This document shows positions 51,017-62,259 of a stretch of 64,000 nt of DNA, piece by piece. This stretch comes from Megachile rotundata (lineage: Eukaryota; Arthropoda; Insecta; Hymenoptera; Megachilidae), in assembly GCF_050947335.1 (NCBI RefSeq), contig NC_134993.1, forward strand, positions 9,362,001 through 9,426,000, read 5' to 3'. Below the pieces are notes generated by a model. It was not told the DNA's origin. It searched no databases and was given only the letters and a program-made list of their open reading frames with translations. A program made the position numbers and the translations under genes. The number at the start of each line of letters is the position of its first letter. Within the stretch, counting starts at the first letter, position 1.

Positions 51017-51561
51017 ACGAAACAGCTGAACTAAACCTAAAAAATGAGGGTCCGAACACGCATATAAGGAAAATAAAAAAATGAATATTTCGGCACTTTG
51101 ACGACGTAGTATGGTTCCTGAGGCCTTTAGAAACAAATTTCTATTCGGGTTTGATGCGTTTAGATGGCTAATAAATCCAGAAAATCAATTTTTGTAGAAT
51201 TCGGTTCAAAACGGTACACGTGACGCCATCTAATAGCGGTAAATATGAAATGAAACCAAATTTGAAATAATACCCCTTAAAAATCATGACTTAACGCTTA
51301 AGAAATTTTTATTTTGTGAACTTAATCAAAATAAAACTCTCAAAATACTTTCAAAGCTAATTATTTATGTACACAAATTTAGTGTATCAATAAAATAAGT
51401 AATATGCTGACATTCCTGCAATTACCTCTTTTGAAACGTAAAGAACGCACGAGTCAACTACAGAGAATGACGTTTTCGACAATGTTGGTATTTCAGATGT
51501 GATCAAACAATAATTGCATGAGTGCTCTATCCTATACTTCATCTGTGGTAAAATATAAACA

Positions 51562-52606
51562 ATGAAAAAGAATTTGACGATGGATGCGCGAAGACGTGAT
51601 AGAGAACAAATTGGGTTATGTGGAGTTGACAGAATTTGGGGTAAATCCCCGACGCGAATTGAAGAGTAAGAAATTACTTCATTTAGTTCTTACTCATTTA
51701 TATTTTAATTACTTACCTCGTTACTTAATACTAATGATTTTAAATACATCCTTATTACCTATTTAATATAGCTCCGACGAAGATGAGGAGCTTAGCAAAT
51801 ATAAAGACAGTATTGTGACAAGAGACAGGAAAAGGAAACACGAGATGAAGAAAAAGGTTTTTGATATTTTTTAAATATGCATTTCCACAATAATTTTATC
51901 TCCAAATTCATTTAATTTATAACTTCTTTTTACTTTTGTCATGTTAGAAAAGTAAAAAGTTAAAAAAGGAAAAGAAGGCTAAGAAAGAAAAGAAGAAGAA
52001 ACGCAAAAAGAAGAAGAAGAAATCTGATAGTAGTTCTGACAGTGAATCTGAAGAACTAGAATGGGTAGAAAAGAACGGTGTTAATGACAAAGCAAAGGTT
52101 AAGAAGGGATCGAGTTCAGATGACAGTGGCGATGAAAGTGTAGTAGGACCAGTTCAAAAACCACATGTAACATTGTCTGCTAAAGATTTTGGAAAAGCTT
52201 TGTTGCCAGGAGAAGGTGCTGCTATGGCTGCGTATGTTGCGGAAGGAAAACGTATACCTAGAAGAGGTGAAATTGGTCTTACATCAGAGGAAATTGCCTC
52301 GTATGAATCTGTTGGCTATGTTATGAGTGGCAGCAGGTACCATATGTTTACATATCTTATATTTTAAACAAATTGATTGGGTCATAGTGAAGTTTAGTAC
52401 ATGTTTTAATATTTTTGTGTGTTTGTAGGCATCGCCGAATGGAGGCTGTTCGTATTCGTAAAGAGAACCAGATTTATTCTGCTGACGAGAAACGAGCATT
52501 GGCTATGTTCAGTAAAGAGGAACGACAGAAAAGAGAGAATCTTATCTTGGGACAATTTCGAGAAATGGTTAATCAAAAGTTGGCACAGGAACAGAAAAAC
52601 AAATGA
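51562..52606 (+). CDS. NKAP: NKAP family protein (NF-kappa-B-activating protein)
   Basis: Nuclear RNA-binding/splicing and transcription cofactor. Exons 51562-51665, 51772-51856, 51948-52336, 52429-52606; phases match, 251 aa. Residues 8-30 (RRRDREQIGLCGVDRIWGKS) match the NKAP block that follows the RS region in longer homologues. An acidic then Lys-rich middle (KKKKRKKKKKK) and a Ser/Asp stretch follow. The strongly conserved C-terminal SynMuv domain starts at KALLPGEGAAMAAYV and continues through GKRIPRRGEIGLTSEEIA, MSGSRHRRMEAVR and IYSADEKRALA. The ATG at 51562 follows an in-frame TAA at 51556. Human NKAP is 415 aa with an N-terminal RS domain that I do not find in the next 500 bp upstream. 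Either this is a short form or a further 5' exon was missed. Its 3' end faces the rhodanese gene 224 bp away. Confidence 0.93.
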
Positions 52607-52830
52607 TTTTGTACAAAAGGATTATTTTCATTTAATATCATATAATGTATATACAGACTTGATTACATTATATACATGTATGTATACATGTATTAAAGTA
52701 TATGTAAATATTAATTAAAATTTATTATATTTAAGTTACTAATTAAAATCAATTGTTTCTATAAAATAACCATAGTTTAGCAATAAACATGTTTGAGTAT
52801 ATAAAGTTCTATTATTAATTGTCAATGTAT
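52607..52830. promoter_or_regulatory. Overlapping convergent 3' UTRs of NKAP and the rhodanese gene
   Basis: Only 224 bp separate the stops. A plus-strand AATAAA lies at 52782-52787. A minus-strand AATAAA (TTTATT) lies at 52721-52726. If both are used, the two mRNAs overlap tail-to-tail by at least 60 bp. Confidence 0.5.
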
Positions 52831-53433
52831 CTATACCTTTTGATTACTTTCCCAATCCAACCACCCACCAACGTAATTGTATGCACTAAAACATGAACAT
52901 GTGTTAAATAATGAAATATGGAAAACAGTGATTCATAATCAACTTATGTTTATGTTAATACTTTTCATATCCAAATTTTTGTAGTTCCTCTTGAACTATA
53001 CCACTTCTTTTCCCAGATCTACAACTTAGTATAATCTTTGTATCTTTTGAAGGCTTTTTTTTATCGAACCTTTCTTTAAAATCCTGCTCAGAAAGATTCA
53101 TCAAAGTATTTGAAACTTCTCCCACTATACAAACAGTTAATAATTAGTTCCTGTTTTGACAAATAATATTAAGCTCAAATATTGTAACACACTTGGTATA
53201 TGAATACTTCCTGGAAGCTTTCCAGTTTCATCGATTTCCTCTTTCTCCCTAACATCAATAATCAAAATACTATCATCTTTTTGAGCTTCTAAAATGTCAG
53301 TGTAATTAAGATTAAATGTGCTTGTTTTGCCTTCACTCATGGTTTCTGAATTACTATTAACAACAATGGAAGTTGAAAAGTGCAAAGCTGATTGTACTAG
53401 AAAATAACACGTCAAATATATTCTAAACAGCAT
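52831..53433 (-). CDS. Single-domain rhodanese (sulfurtransferase-like)
   Basis: A TSTD1/Hsp67Bb-type rhodanese, expected to move sulfane sulfur between small thiols. Exons in order: 53433-53193, 53124-52962, 52885-52831; total 152 aa from the first ATG or 121 aa from the internal ATG at 53340. Seen: the domain start NYTDILEAQKDDSILIIDVRE, with DVRE typical of rhodanese, then GKLPGSIHIP, then the active-site loop CRSGKRS with the catalytic Cys, and the C-terminal NYVGGWLDWE. The extra 31 N-terminal residues (MLFRIYLTCYFLVQSALHFS) are hydrophobic and could be a mitochondrial or secretory leader, or may be 5' UTR. Single-domain relatives of 110-120 aa fit the shorter start. It converges with NKAP and diverges from angiomotin. 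Confidence 0.9.
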
Positions 53434-55551
53434 TATACATTAATGAAACATGTTAATTGAAACAATATACAATTTTAAAAGTATTTAACGAGAATCTAAA
53501 GTTAAGTGTTAATATCTTTCATTCGGATATATTAAAACAGTTGAACTTTTATTCACTCTTACTAAATACAGTATACTAATAAGTGTGTCAATGTTGTACA
53601 TATGTTTACCAGGTATAGAGTATGTTTTACACGATGCGGTTGTTAATAATTCATTATAAATAAATGCAGTTGAGATATGACGATGCATGTTAAAACGATT
53701 AAAAAGTTTAGGTAACCGTTGAATTTTGTTAAATGTCATGATTAATTGTCGGGTATTGGACATTTTTGATCTGTATGCAAGTGTTGTAATTGTTGAAAGA
53801 CTGATAAATGTTATCTTCAAGTTACTTGAATGAACTATAGTTGATATACGTATGTAAAGATACTGTAAGTCAGTGGCTCCCAAACTTTCTTAGTTGATAG
53901 CACCCTTAGAGTATCAATTTTTCTACAGCACCTAAAATCAGAATATTTCTCACAAGCTTTACAAATCCAAAATTAAACATTTCTTAAGTTATAAAGTTAT
54001 AACTTGAATTCCCACTTTTTAAAATAGATAATTTTATGACTGATCTAAAATTAAGTTAGAACCTGTCCTTTGGGAATCCCGGTATTGAATTATTTCGGGG
54101 CACCCCTACCGAGTCATTTGAGGGTACCTTGCACAGTTTGAAAACCACTGCCGCTATATTTAAAATAGGCTGCTACTTTGTCAAGTATCATAATATTTAC
54201 TGTATCGAGCTTTTTACCCGATCTGTTGCTACCATATAATCAAACTATTAGAAATTGATTACAATATGCTTTATATCAACACTGTTGAAATATTAATAGC
54301 AACATTGCTGCTAAATTACACTAATGAACACGGCCTAACTATTTATATAAAAATACAGTAGTAAAATTCATTGTACGATGTAACCTTACTTGGAACATAA
54401 TTATACATTCAAAATAATAGTAATAACATAAAGAAAACTACTTTGCGATAAAACAAAAGCCTATCATAAAGAATCTTGTGCGGACAATGAACCTGACATA
54501 AACCTATTATTTAAGAATAAAATGTAAAACCATGAGATTTTCCAAAAAGAAAGGAACTACTGTATCAGTCGTAACATGGGGTAAAAAAACTATGTAAAGA
54601 TGACATTCCGGGTGCATTGCGTTTTAGTGATTCATCTACAGGCGAAGAAAAAAGTTGGGAAAGTTTAGAAGAGTCAGGAAGAGCGTATCCCGCTTTCGTA
54701 TACGTCGCACCCTGATGAGGAATGCGGGAACTATAGCAATTTTTATTTCTCGTGCGTGGAGCAGTAAAGTGTACTAATTTATTGAAATAATTACGACACT
54801 CGACCCGTTTTTGCACCTTTGTATAATGTGAGTAATCGGACTACTATCCGCTAGGACCATCTACTTGCGCTTCGATAACGCGGCTTGTAAAAAACTCCTC
54901 GTCAAACGCACTTCGAGGATTATTCTTTTGTTTATTTATACAACCCTTCAACTTCAAGTTATAAAAATATTCGGATCTCGTGCGAAAGCGATATTCTCAG
55001 ATTTGCGGTACACCGATGAATCGTGTTCGCAAGGCCTCGAATGCTTTCCCGCTACAATGTTACGCATCAACGAAAAATCCAATATCTCCGGATTATCAAC
55101 ATTCCAGAGTGTTGACACCTCTGTCAGAGTGCTCTGCTTTACCATTACTATAACATCCTCGTCTCTCTCTCAGACGCGGACTACTCGTAATTCTTTCTCT
55201 GTTTCTCGTTTTTGAATGCCGCGTAGTGTCAACTAGAATGCATGAATAGGTTTCATGTTCCCAGTGGTTTTTGATATTTAGGGATGTAGAGTGAACATTC
55301 TTCTTTACAAATTTTGAGGTGAAGTGCTCTTAAATATTGCTTGAAATGCTTTTTAAGAACATTTGAATGAAAGCACACATGTTGCACATTGGTTTTCCTT
55401 TTAAAATTGTTGCTAGATCTTACTTTATTCATTCTTTAATGTTGCACATGTAAGTACGCGTAGTAGACTACATTCATAAAGTAAAATTTGTAAATTGTAG
55501 TGCACTTAAAAATTAGTCAGTTGCGATATATGATTAACATTACATTTTCAG
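53434..55551. other. Region between the rhodanese and angiomotin genes
   Basis: Holds the hAT-like MITE at 53871-54150 and a GC-richer segment at about 54560-55220 that is the likeliest promoter/first-exon region of angiomotin. In that segment a plus-strand frame without stops (54588-54716; IPGALRFSDSSTGEEKSWES) and an overlapping minus-strand frame (54565-54816; SKLSQLFSSPVDESLKRN) look somewhat protein-like. I recognise neither. Confidence 0.4.
53871..54150. mobile_element. hAT-like MITE, 280 bp
   Basis: The left end cagtggctcccaaact and the reverse complement of the right end cagtggttttcaaact agree in 13 of 16 positions. The subterminal parts also mirror (gatagcaccctt versus gggcacccctacc/agggtacc). 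No coding capacity. A clear 8-bp target duplication is not visible, so the insertion is old or an end is slightly misplaced. Confidence 0.7.
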
Positions 55552-58500
55552 ATAAAACACAAAAGGTATCAATGAGAAAATAGGAAAATGAGTTCTCTAC
55601 AGCAAGGTAGCAGATTCTTGCCATTTTCAAATAATAATATACAAAGGAAGCAATTGTCGATGCAAGGTATAAAGATTATTCTAAAATCTATGTCCTCACA
55701 CTACTTTCAATATAATAGCAATATAAATAGAAGATTAAAATTACATATCACACACTTGTGGCAAAAGTAACACAACTCTATAAGTGTAATTTTTAACTTA
55801 TTACTATGAGAAGGTTATAGAAACACTTTGATCAATTTTGAGGATCTTATTTATTTATCTTCATAATTCGGTTCTTAAAGAACAGTTATTGTGATCATCC
55901 TGATTTATGTGACACTGTGCTGTATTCTGTAGTGTGCTTTATCATGATAATACTAGTAATAACAATAAACAGGTGAAAGTAAACACACATTTAATTTCTT
56001 TGAGTTGTGTGACTTTTGTCATAAGGGTGTGATATGCTTTTTGAAATTAACAGTTTTCTTATGACTTGTATCTGATAGGTGGTCTTCCACAAAGTTTAAG
56101 TGGCAGTGAAACTGATGTTTCGACATCTAACGAGAATTTAACCAATGAAGATCGATACGTTATAAGGCATACAGCACGTCAAGAGCCTCAGGGTCAAGAA
56201 AATCAACAACAAAGTCCGTCTAGATCTTCCAGTCATAAGGAAAACATACCAAATATACAAGTAAATATAACCACTTATTAATTAATAATAACTTTTATTT
56301 TTCTTCAGTAATAATTGGTATATTAAAATAATTTGTTTAATAACAAGTTATACTTACATATTATTTTTTGATACTATAATTTATACTAAACATTATTCAA
56401 AAAAATGAATGTAAACTCTTTTATTGTGATTTAGGGTAACCTGCTCAACAGAAACAGCTTGAAGGATAGTTTAAACGGATCAAACAGAAACAGTCTGAAA
56501 GAGAACTTGAATGGCTCTAATCGAAATAGCCTCAAAGATAGTATCAATGGCTCTAATAGGAATAGTTTGAAAGACAATTTAAGTAATCGTACCAGTGTGG
56601 GCTCAAATAGAAGTAGCTTAGATGTGTCTACGAGCTCGTACAACACACTCATTATACATAATGCTAACGATGACAGTTCATGGATACCATCTGGAAGGTA
56701 ATATAAATCAGTAATTATTATACTTTGCATACTTTGGTATATTATAAAAAATATTTGCAAGATATATTTTCTACAGGTGTTTAATAAATACTAATTATTT
56801 GATTCTAGATTGTCAGGTGTGGTGAGAGAACATGGAGATGTGGGTTATTTATATTGTGATGGTAGTGGAAAAGGACATTCGAATAGTCCTACCATGCAAT
56901 CTTTATCAAATCTATCTCACGAAGATCATGTTTATGAACAACCTAATAATGGAGGATGTCAAGAAATTACAGATATCCCAGACGATTACCTTAGTCAGTC
57001 ACAGGTGATTATTATATTAGCATTGCTATAAGTATGGAACAAATTTTTTTGTAGTTAAATCATTTTAAACCCGATTGTTAATTCAAACGTTTTTTATTTC
57101 GCTTAAAATAAACAGGTATTAAAACATCTTGCTAAAGAGGTTAAAGTACCATCGTATAGTAAGTTGACAAATAATGGAGGAAATATCGATATGAGAGTGA
57201 GAGATGGCGATAGAGGAAAACAAAATGACAGTGAATCCGAAGATAGACCACCACCGTCATACATGTCTGTTTTGTTGCCATTAAAAAATAAGTCCAGACT
57301 CCTTGGTCCAATGGAGAAATTAACGTTATCAAGATCACAACCTGACTTATCCAGAATTGGCAAACCCGATATCGATAACTACAATTTACGAGCTACTTCC
57401 CCACGGTGATTTAATTGAAACGATTATTGAAGTTAGTTATTTCTTATTATAAATAATATTTTATTTCCCGTATTTTCGTAGACCACAAACGAAAGGTAGG
57501 GAGGAAACAGAATCTGCAGCTGGTGAAATTTGGCCACCATCAGAAATGATTCAAATCGTGATTCAAGAGAACAGTGCCTTAAAATTAGAATTAGAACGGT
57601 GTTATAGCAAAGTTGCTAAATCGCAAAAGTTGGAACAAGAAATAGCAAAGGTGCATAGGGCTCACGAAGAATTGGCGGCATCGAGCGAACGAAGAGAAAA
57701 ATTGGAACGAGCTGCCAGATTAAGGCTGCAAAACGACTGCAGACGGTTGACCGAATTAAATCGAGCATTGAGAGATCAAATAGATCTATTATCAGCGCGT
57801 ACCGATAGTCCACCAATTGTGGAATCTATGAGAAAGGAATTGACTCAACGGGAATTGTTAATTGGACAATTGATTACACAAAGTATGTTTTATTATAGTT
57901 GAACAAAAATTGAATGTCTAAGAGAGTATTATCACATAATTGTTATTTTAATTTCAGACAAAGAATTAGCCGCAGCGAAAGAAAGACAAGAAATCGAACT
58001 AGCAGCGCAACGAGCGACATTACAAGAACAACGTACGCACATAGACATTTTAGACACTGCTCTCACTAATGCGCAGGGGAACGTCGTGCGTCTTGAAGAA
58101 GAGGTTAGTTGCCTATATCCGAGAATTTAATATTCATAATTCAGTAACACTGTTTACAATTCTTTACAGTGTCGTAAGAAACAAGTATACGTAGAAAGAG
58201 TGGGCCAACTTCAACGAGCTCTGTCTTCTCTTCAAGCGTCCAGTGACAGAAGAGAAGAGACAGAACGACAGTTGAGAGGTCAATTAGAACGAGAATTAAG
58301 AGAAGGTGGCGGTGGCGGAGGCGGGGGTGGTGTCAATGGTAATGAACAATCGTCCAATGGAGAAACGATCGCAGAATTGAAACGAAGAATACGCGAAAGA
58401 GACGAAAAAATTATGTCACTCGAGGGCGATGTTGCGAAATGGGAACAACGTTATCTCGAAGAGAGCGCGTTGAGACAGGCTGCAATTGACGCAGCTAGTC

Positions 58501-61500
58501 TACCAAAGTATGTTTCTACATACTAATAATTTTATCATGGATTATACATAATATAATTTTGACATGGATTATAATACGTTATTTTGAACAGGGATGCGAA
58601 GATAGCTGCGTTAGAAAAAACGAGCCAAGATGCCGAGAAACTAATTGCTGAAGCACGCTCCGAGAAAATGCGACATATGGACGAGGTGCATGCTGCACAG
58701 AAAAAATTGGCTGATCTTGAATCTAGGTTTGTACGAATTACACGTATCAAGAACAGTGATATCCCTGTTATTAGATCCTAGGTATCTCTTGGCTCTCCAG
58801 CACCTGTACTAAATATTTTATAGGCTCCTTTTAGATCCCCTTAGGCTTCATTTAAATCCTAAACTCTACTTAAGCTTCTTCCAGTTCTTGAGACTCTCTC
58901 TAAGTCCAAGGTCCTAGTCCTAAATCCAAGTTGCGTATCAAGTAGAGCAGTGATGTCCCTGTTACTAGACTAGATCCTAGGTATCTCTTGGTTCTTCAAC
59001 TAGATATTTTATAGGCTCCTTTTAGATCCCTTAGGCTTCATTTAGATCCTAAACTCTACTTAGACTTCTTCCAGGTCTTGAGACTCTAAATCCTAGGTCC
59101 TAATCCTAAATCCAAGTTTCAGACATTTGGTAGGCACCTAATCTATTACTGAATTATAACATGATTGAGCTAATCTTGTTTATTTTATACAGGATGAAAG
59201 ATCTAGAATCAAAATTAGCCGAAAGGGATGCAATGATCAGAGTTCTTCAGAAGCATACATACGACAAAGATAGTAGCAGCAGTAGCGGTGTAGGTAGCTA
59301 CCCTGCTGCTCACTCGTCTCATTCAAGTACGTCAGCGGATCATCATACCGCATTAACAACCACGCCAGAACTCGGTAAGTAAATTACACTTTAAAACAAT
59401 GAATTTTAAAATAACAATATTATTGTATTTAAAGTGAGCAGTGTATTAGGAGGAGGCAGTGGTTATGGAAGTACCGGCTCGTATGGTGTCACCGACAGCT
59501 ACAAATACAGGAAGCAGGGCAGTTTCGAACAGACGAATAAAAGTCTCGACGATCAGTTAAAAGAACTAGATTCCCAGCTACTTAGTAAGGTATGCAACGT
59601 CCAAGTAAATGTATAAATTTTATACACGCGAAAATCGTCGCGATTGAAATCAGTTTCTTATAATAATTTTGTGAAACAGTTCAAAATCTGTTTTATGTTT
59701 AATCTTTTACATTTTATAGAGGTCTTTTGTTTTTACGTATTAGTATCTTAATTTTTTCGCCGATTATATTCTTTAGCTTCATAGCTACAGGACTATGAAA
59801 ATACACATTGTCAAAGGTATTCAAATGTTATATTTGAGTTTTGTCATGTAAGTGAAGACAGTTGATGTGTTTTTAAACGTTTTGTGCAAGATTTGGATTC
59901 ATTGTTTGAATGGTTTTAAATTATAATAAATACATGGTATGACACATCAACTATTTATATCTTGTGTTTTTGGTTGTCAATATTTGCATAACGTGTGTCT
60001 CAATTGATTTTGTATTTTGTACTTCTTTTTTATTTTGCTTTATCAAGGAATGGAGTAAGCTTTTTATTTTCTGCTAAGCAATTCTTACAAAATCTGAAGA
60101 TTTTCTGAATTATATTCGGATGCAAATGAAAAGCAAACTCTGCTTTGAAACAATAGGGAAGAGGAGATAGTTGGTTAGAAAGCACATGTGATCACAGAGA
60201 TGTTAAGTATGTAAATAATAAATCTTCAAGGTTATGTTTTACAACATAAAATCTGTAGTCTGTAATTGTTAATCCGGCATATGGGAAGTATTAATTCAAA
60301 AATAAATATGAAAACGTATGATCAACTATCTCATCTCCTACTTCCATAATACATAAACGATGCTATTCTGTATTCATTTTCTGAAATTCAAATACAGTAA
60401 ACTGTATTTGTCAACTAATACAAATTCTTGTGTGCCATTGACTTTGTTTTATAATTAACCATATAACAACAATGTTATGCAATGTTTAATCCCTAAAGGA
60501 AAGAAATGAAACCAGAAAAGAAAAACAGCATATACCTGTTCCTTTGCTCCAAACTAACCCACGCCCAGCTTACCTATCCCTTGTGATCCCAGAGTGTGCA
60601 TGCGCTGTTGTGGCGAGCACTAACCCATTTCCAGGTCCCGGGTCTCCTCTCCAAAACGGGTGTGTTTTTTTCTCTTGTTTCAGCGGGCACTTTGCTGTTT
60701 TCCAGGATTCTCTAATCCAGGCACTGCGTCGCGAAAAGGAAAAATACCCAAGCCATTATTGGCGGGTGTAGATAGTACAGGTACCTCGAGCACTGCCTCG
60801 AGCAAGAGTCGCCTGCTGGACGATTCCGGAGGCGAGGTGTCGCCAGGTATCATGGAGTTCTCGAGTGCATCCTCCCGGCTGAAGGGTACCGTGTCGAGAC
60901 TGTCGGACGGTAAGCCGGAGGACATGATGCTGCTGGAGAAGCAGGGAAGAAGCTCGCAGAGGCAAAGGATGCAGGAGGGAGAGCCACGCCGTGCAGGTAG
61001 TCTTCCGCCCAGCTCGTTACCGCGGCCGCCGAAGAACCTGAAGACGACAGGCTCCCGTTACTGTCGTCTGAGCGACACGGAGACCCGCAAGAAGTCGGAC
61101 CCGGGTCCAGCTCTGGATACCGCGGCGAGCATCAAGGTACCCAGCAACTGCACCATCGACTACGGCAGATTTGACACGAAGACCCAGCGTCGAAAGAAGT
61201 CGTCCGGCTCGGAGCCGTTGGTTGCCAGCTCGCTGAAGAAGCCTACAGCTGGCCACGAGTACGAGCGTCTGCAGGCGGAGAACGTCCGCAAGAAACAACC
61301 GTCCGGCTCGGAGACGAAGCTCAGGGAGACCCAGAGCCGTTCGCTGATTCCGCCGCCGTCTCGTCGTATCGGGGAGTACGGTCGTCTCAGCGAGGGCACC
61401 CTGAGGAAGCAGACAGGCTCTCGCGGGCAGAGCACCGGAAGCACCGTCAGCAGCAAGAGCGGAGGACGCGACTCAGGAGGAACCGCCAGCAGCGAAGCGT

Positions 61501-61571
61501 CCACCTCCTCGTTGCCGCCTTCGAAAGCGAGATCAATACCGCGTCCTAGCAATTATCGCATCCAGTTTTAA
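55552..61571 (+). CDS. Amot: Angiomotin homologue (Hippo pathway scaffold)
   Basis: Coding exons: 55588-55666 (acceptor at 55551), 56079-56260, 56435-56697, 56809-57004, 57116-57405, 57482-57882, 57958-58103, 58170-58507, 58592-58726, 59193-59374, 59435-59589, 60684-61571. All splice sites are GT/AG with matched phases; 1084 aa. Angiomotins tether YAP/Yorkie and junction proteins. Seen in order: a Ser/Asn-rich N-terminus; a 12-residue repeat array (about 92-150); a PPxY motif RPPPSYMS at 285-289 for WW-domain binding; and the angiomotin coiled coil, about 359-700. Inside the coil are blocks resembling vertebrate AMOT: KSQKLEQEIAKVHRAHEEL, LTNAQGNVVRLEEECRKKQ and AERDAMIRVLQKH, with a run of nine Gly at about 566. 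The tail (790-1084) is basic and Ser-rich, with four repeats. The C-terminus RIQF could be a class II PDZ ligand, as vertebrate AMOT ends EYLI. Confidence 0.93.
56440..56640 (+). repeat. 36-bp coding tandem repeat in angiomotin exon 3
   Basis: Encodes four copies of NRNSLK(D/E)xxNGS at a strict 12-residue spacing (Arg at residues 93, 105, 117, 129), then two degenerate copies (NRTSVGS, NRSSLD). The nucleotide copies differ at synonymous sites, so the array is not brand new. Confidence 0.9.
58741..59122 (+). repeat. 191-bp tandem duplication in angiomotin intron 9
   Basis: The block gtatcaag...agtgat is at 58744 and 58935. Both copies continue with tccctgtta, cctaggtatctcttgg, atattttataggctcctttt, ttaggcttcattta and cctaaactctactta. 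Copies are about 85-90 percent alike by eye, with a few indels. The CT-rich strand is the coding strand. Confidence 0.85.
59590..60683 (+). other. Angiomotin intron 11
   Basis: The last and longest intron of the gene (1.1 kb). Mostly AT-rich, becoming GC-richer after about 60530. No exon needed to keep the frame was found inside it. An alternative acceptor at 60705 would give a frame with an early stop and was not used. Confidence 0.5.
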
Positions 61572-62259
61572 TTTTCGCCACGAACGGGGTTGTTAGTCTT
61601 CCCGGTTTTAAAGCGTTCCTCGAAGCGACGATCTTCCGAAGGAAAGATATACTACTGTTTTCCGTATCTTATCTTCCACGCGTAGGGATTGAATCGTTTG
61701 TTCTTTCTTTTTTATGCATACTGTGCGTCACAAGATGAACTCTGGTGGAGCAACCTTGTTTTTCGATCTGACTGTCACAGCTGGAACCAATTTGAGGAAT
61801 GTTCGCTAAAGCTGCAACTTTATTATTGTTTGACCGGGGCTCATGTTGTGACGCGCGAACTATACTTGTTCTATCGTTATTTAGTTTCTCTTCCGGGTTA
61901 TGCTCAACGCTACAACGTTGTTCCGAGGTGGATCTTGGAGAAACAGGGCAGGATAGCGTGAAACGCTTGCGAGCGATGAACGATGCAAGATCTATAGTGA
62001 GGGGATCAGCTTCGAGCGCGTTTGCTTTATTTTTTTGATAGTTCGATAGAGTCCTAATGTACAATCTCAGGCAATTTAGGTTTGCCTTAGTTTAAGGGGA
62101 GGTTAGGAGAGGAATATGTTGAGTTCTTAGATTATCTCTAGGTTCTCAGGTTTTGCCTAGGTTCTTCCAAAATTGAAACTACATGATGAGACTTTTCATA
62201 TAACCTTTTCAGCAACGAATATTTTATTAGTTATTTAAAATGGAAGTCTGAATAAGATG
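61572..62259 (+). other. Angiomotin 3' UTR
   Basis: Sequence after the stop is GC-mixed, then AT-rich. The first canonical AATAAA I see downstream is at 62835-62840, beyond the MITE, so the 3' UTR may exceed 1.2 kb. ORFs here (e.g. 61689-61961) have no recognised motif. Confidence 0.4.

Noticed and set aside
61160..61552. 130-codon minus-strand frame opposite angiomotin exon 12
   Set aside because: Antisense shadow of a GC-rich coding exon.
61669..62064. Open frames downstream of angiomotin on both strands
   Set aside because: No motif, no splice support, located in the expected 3' UTR.
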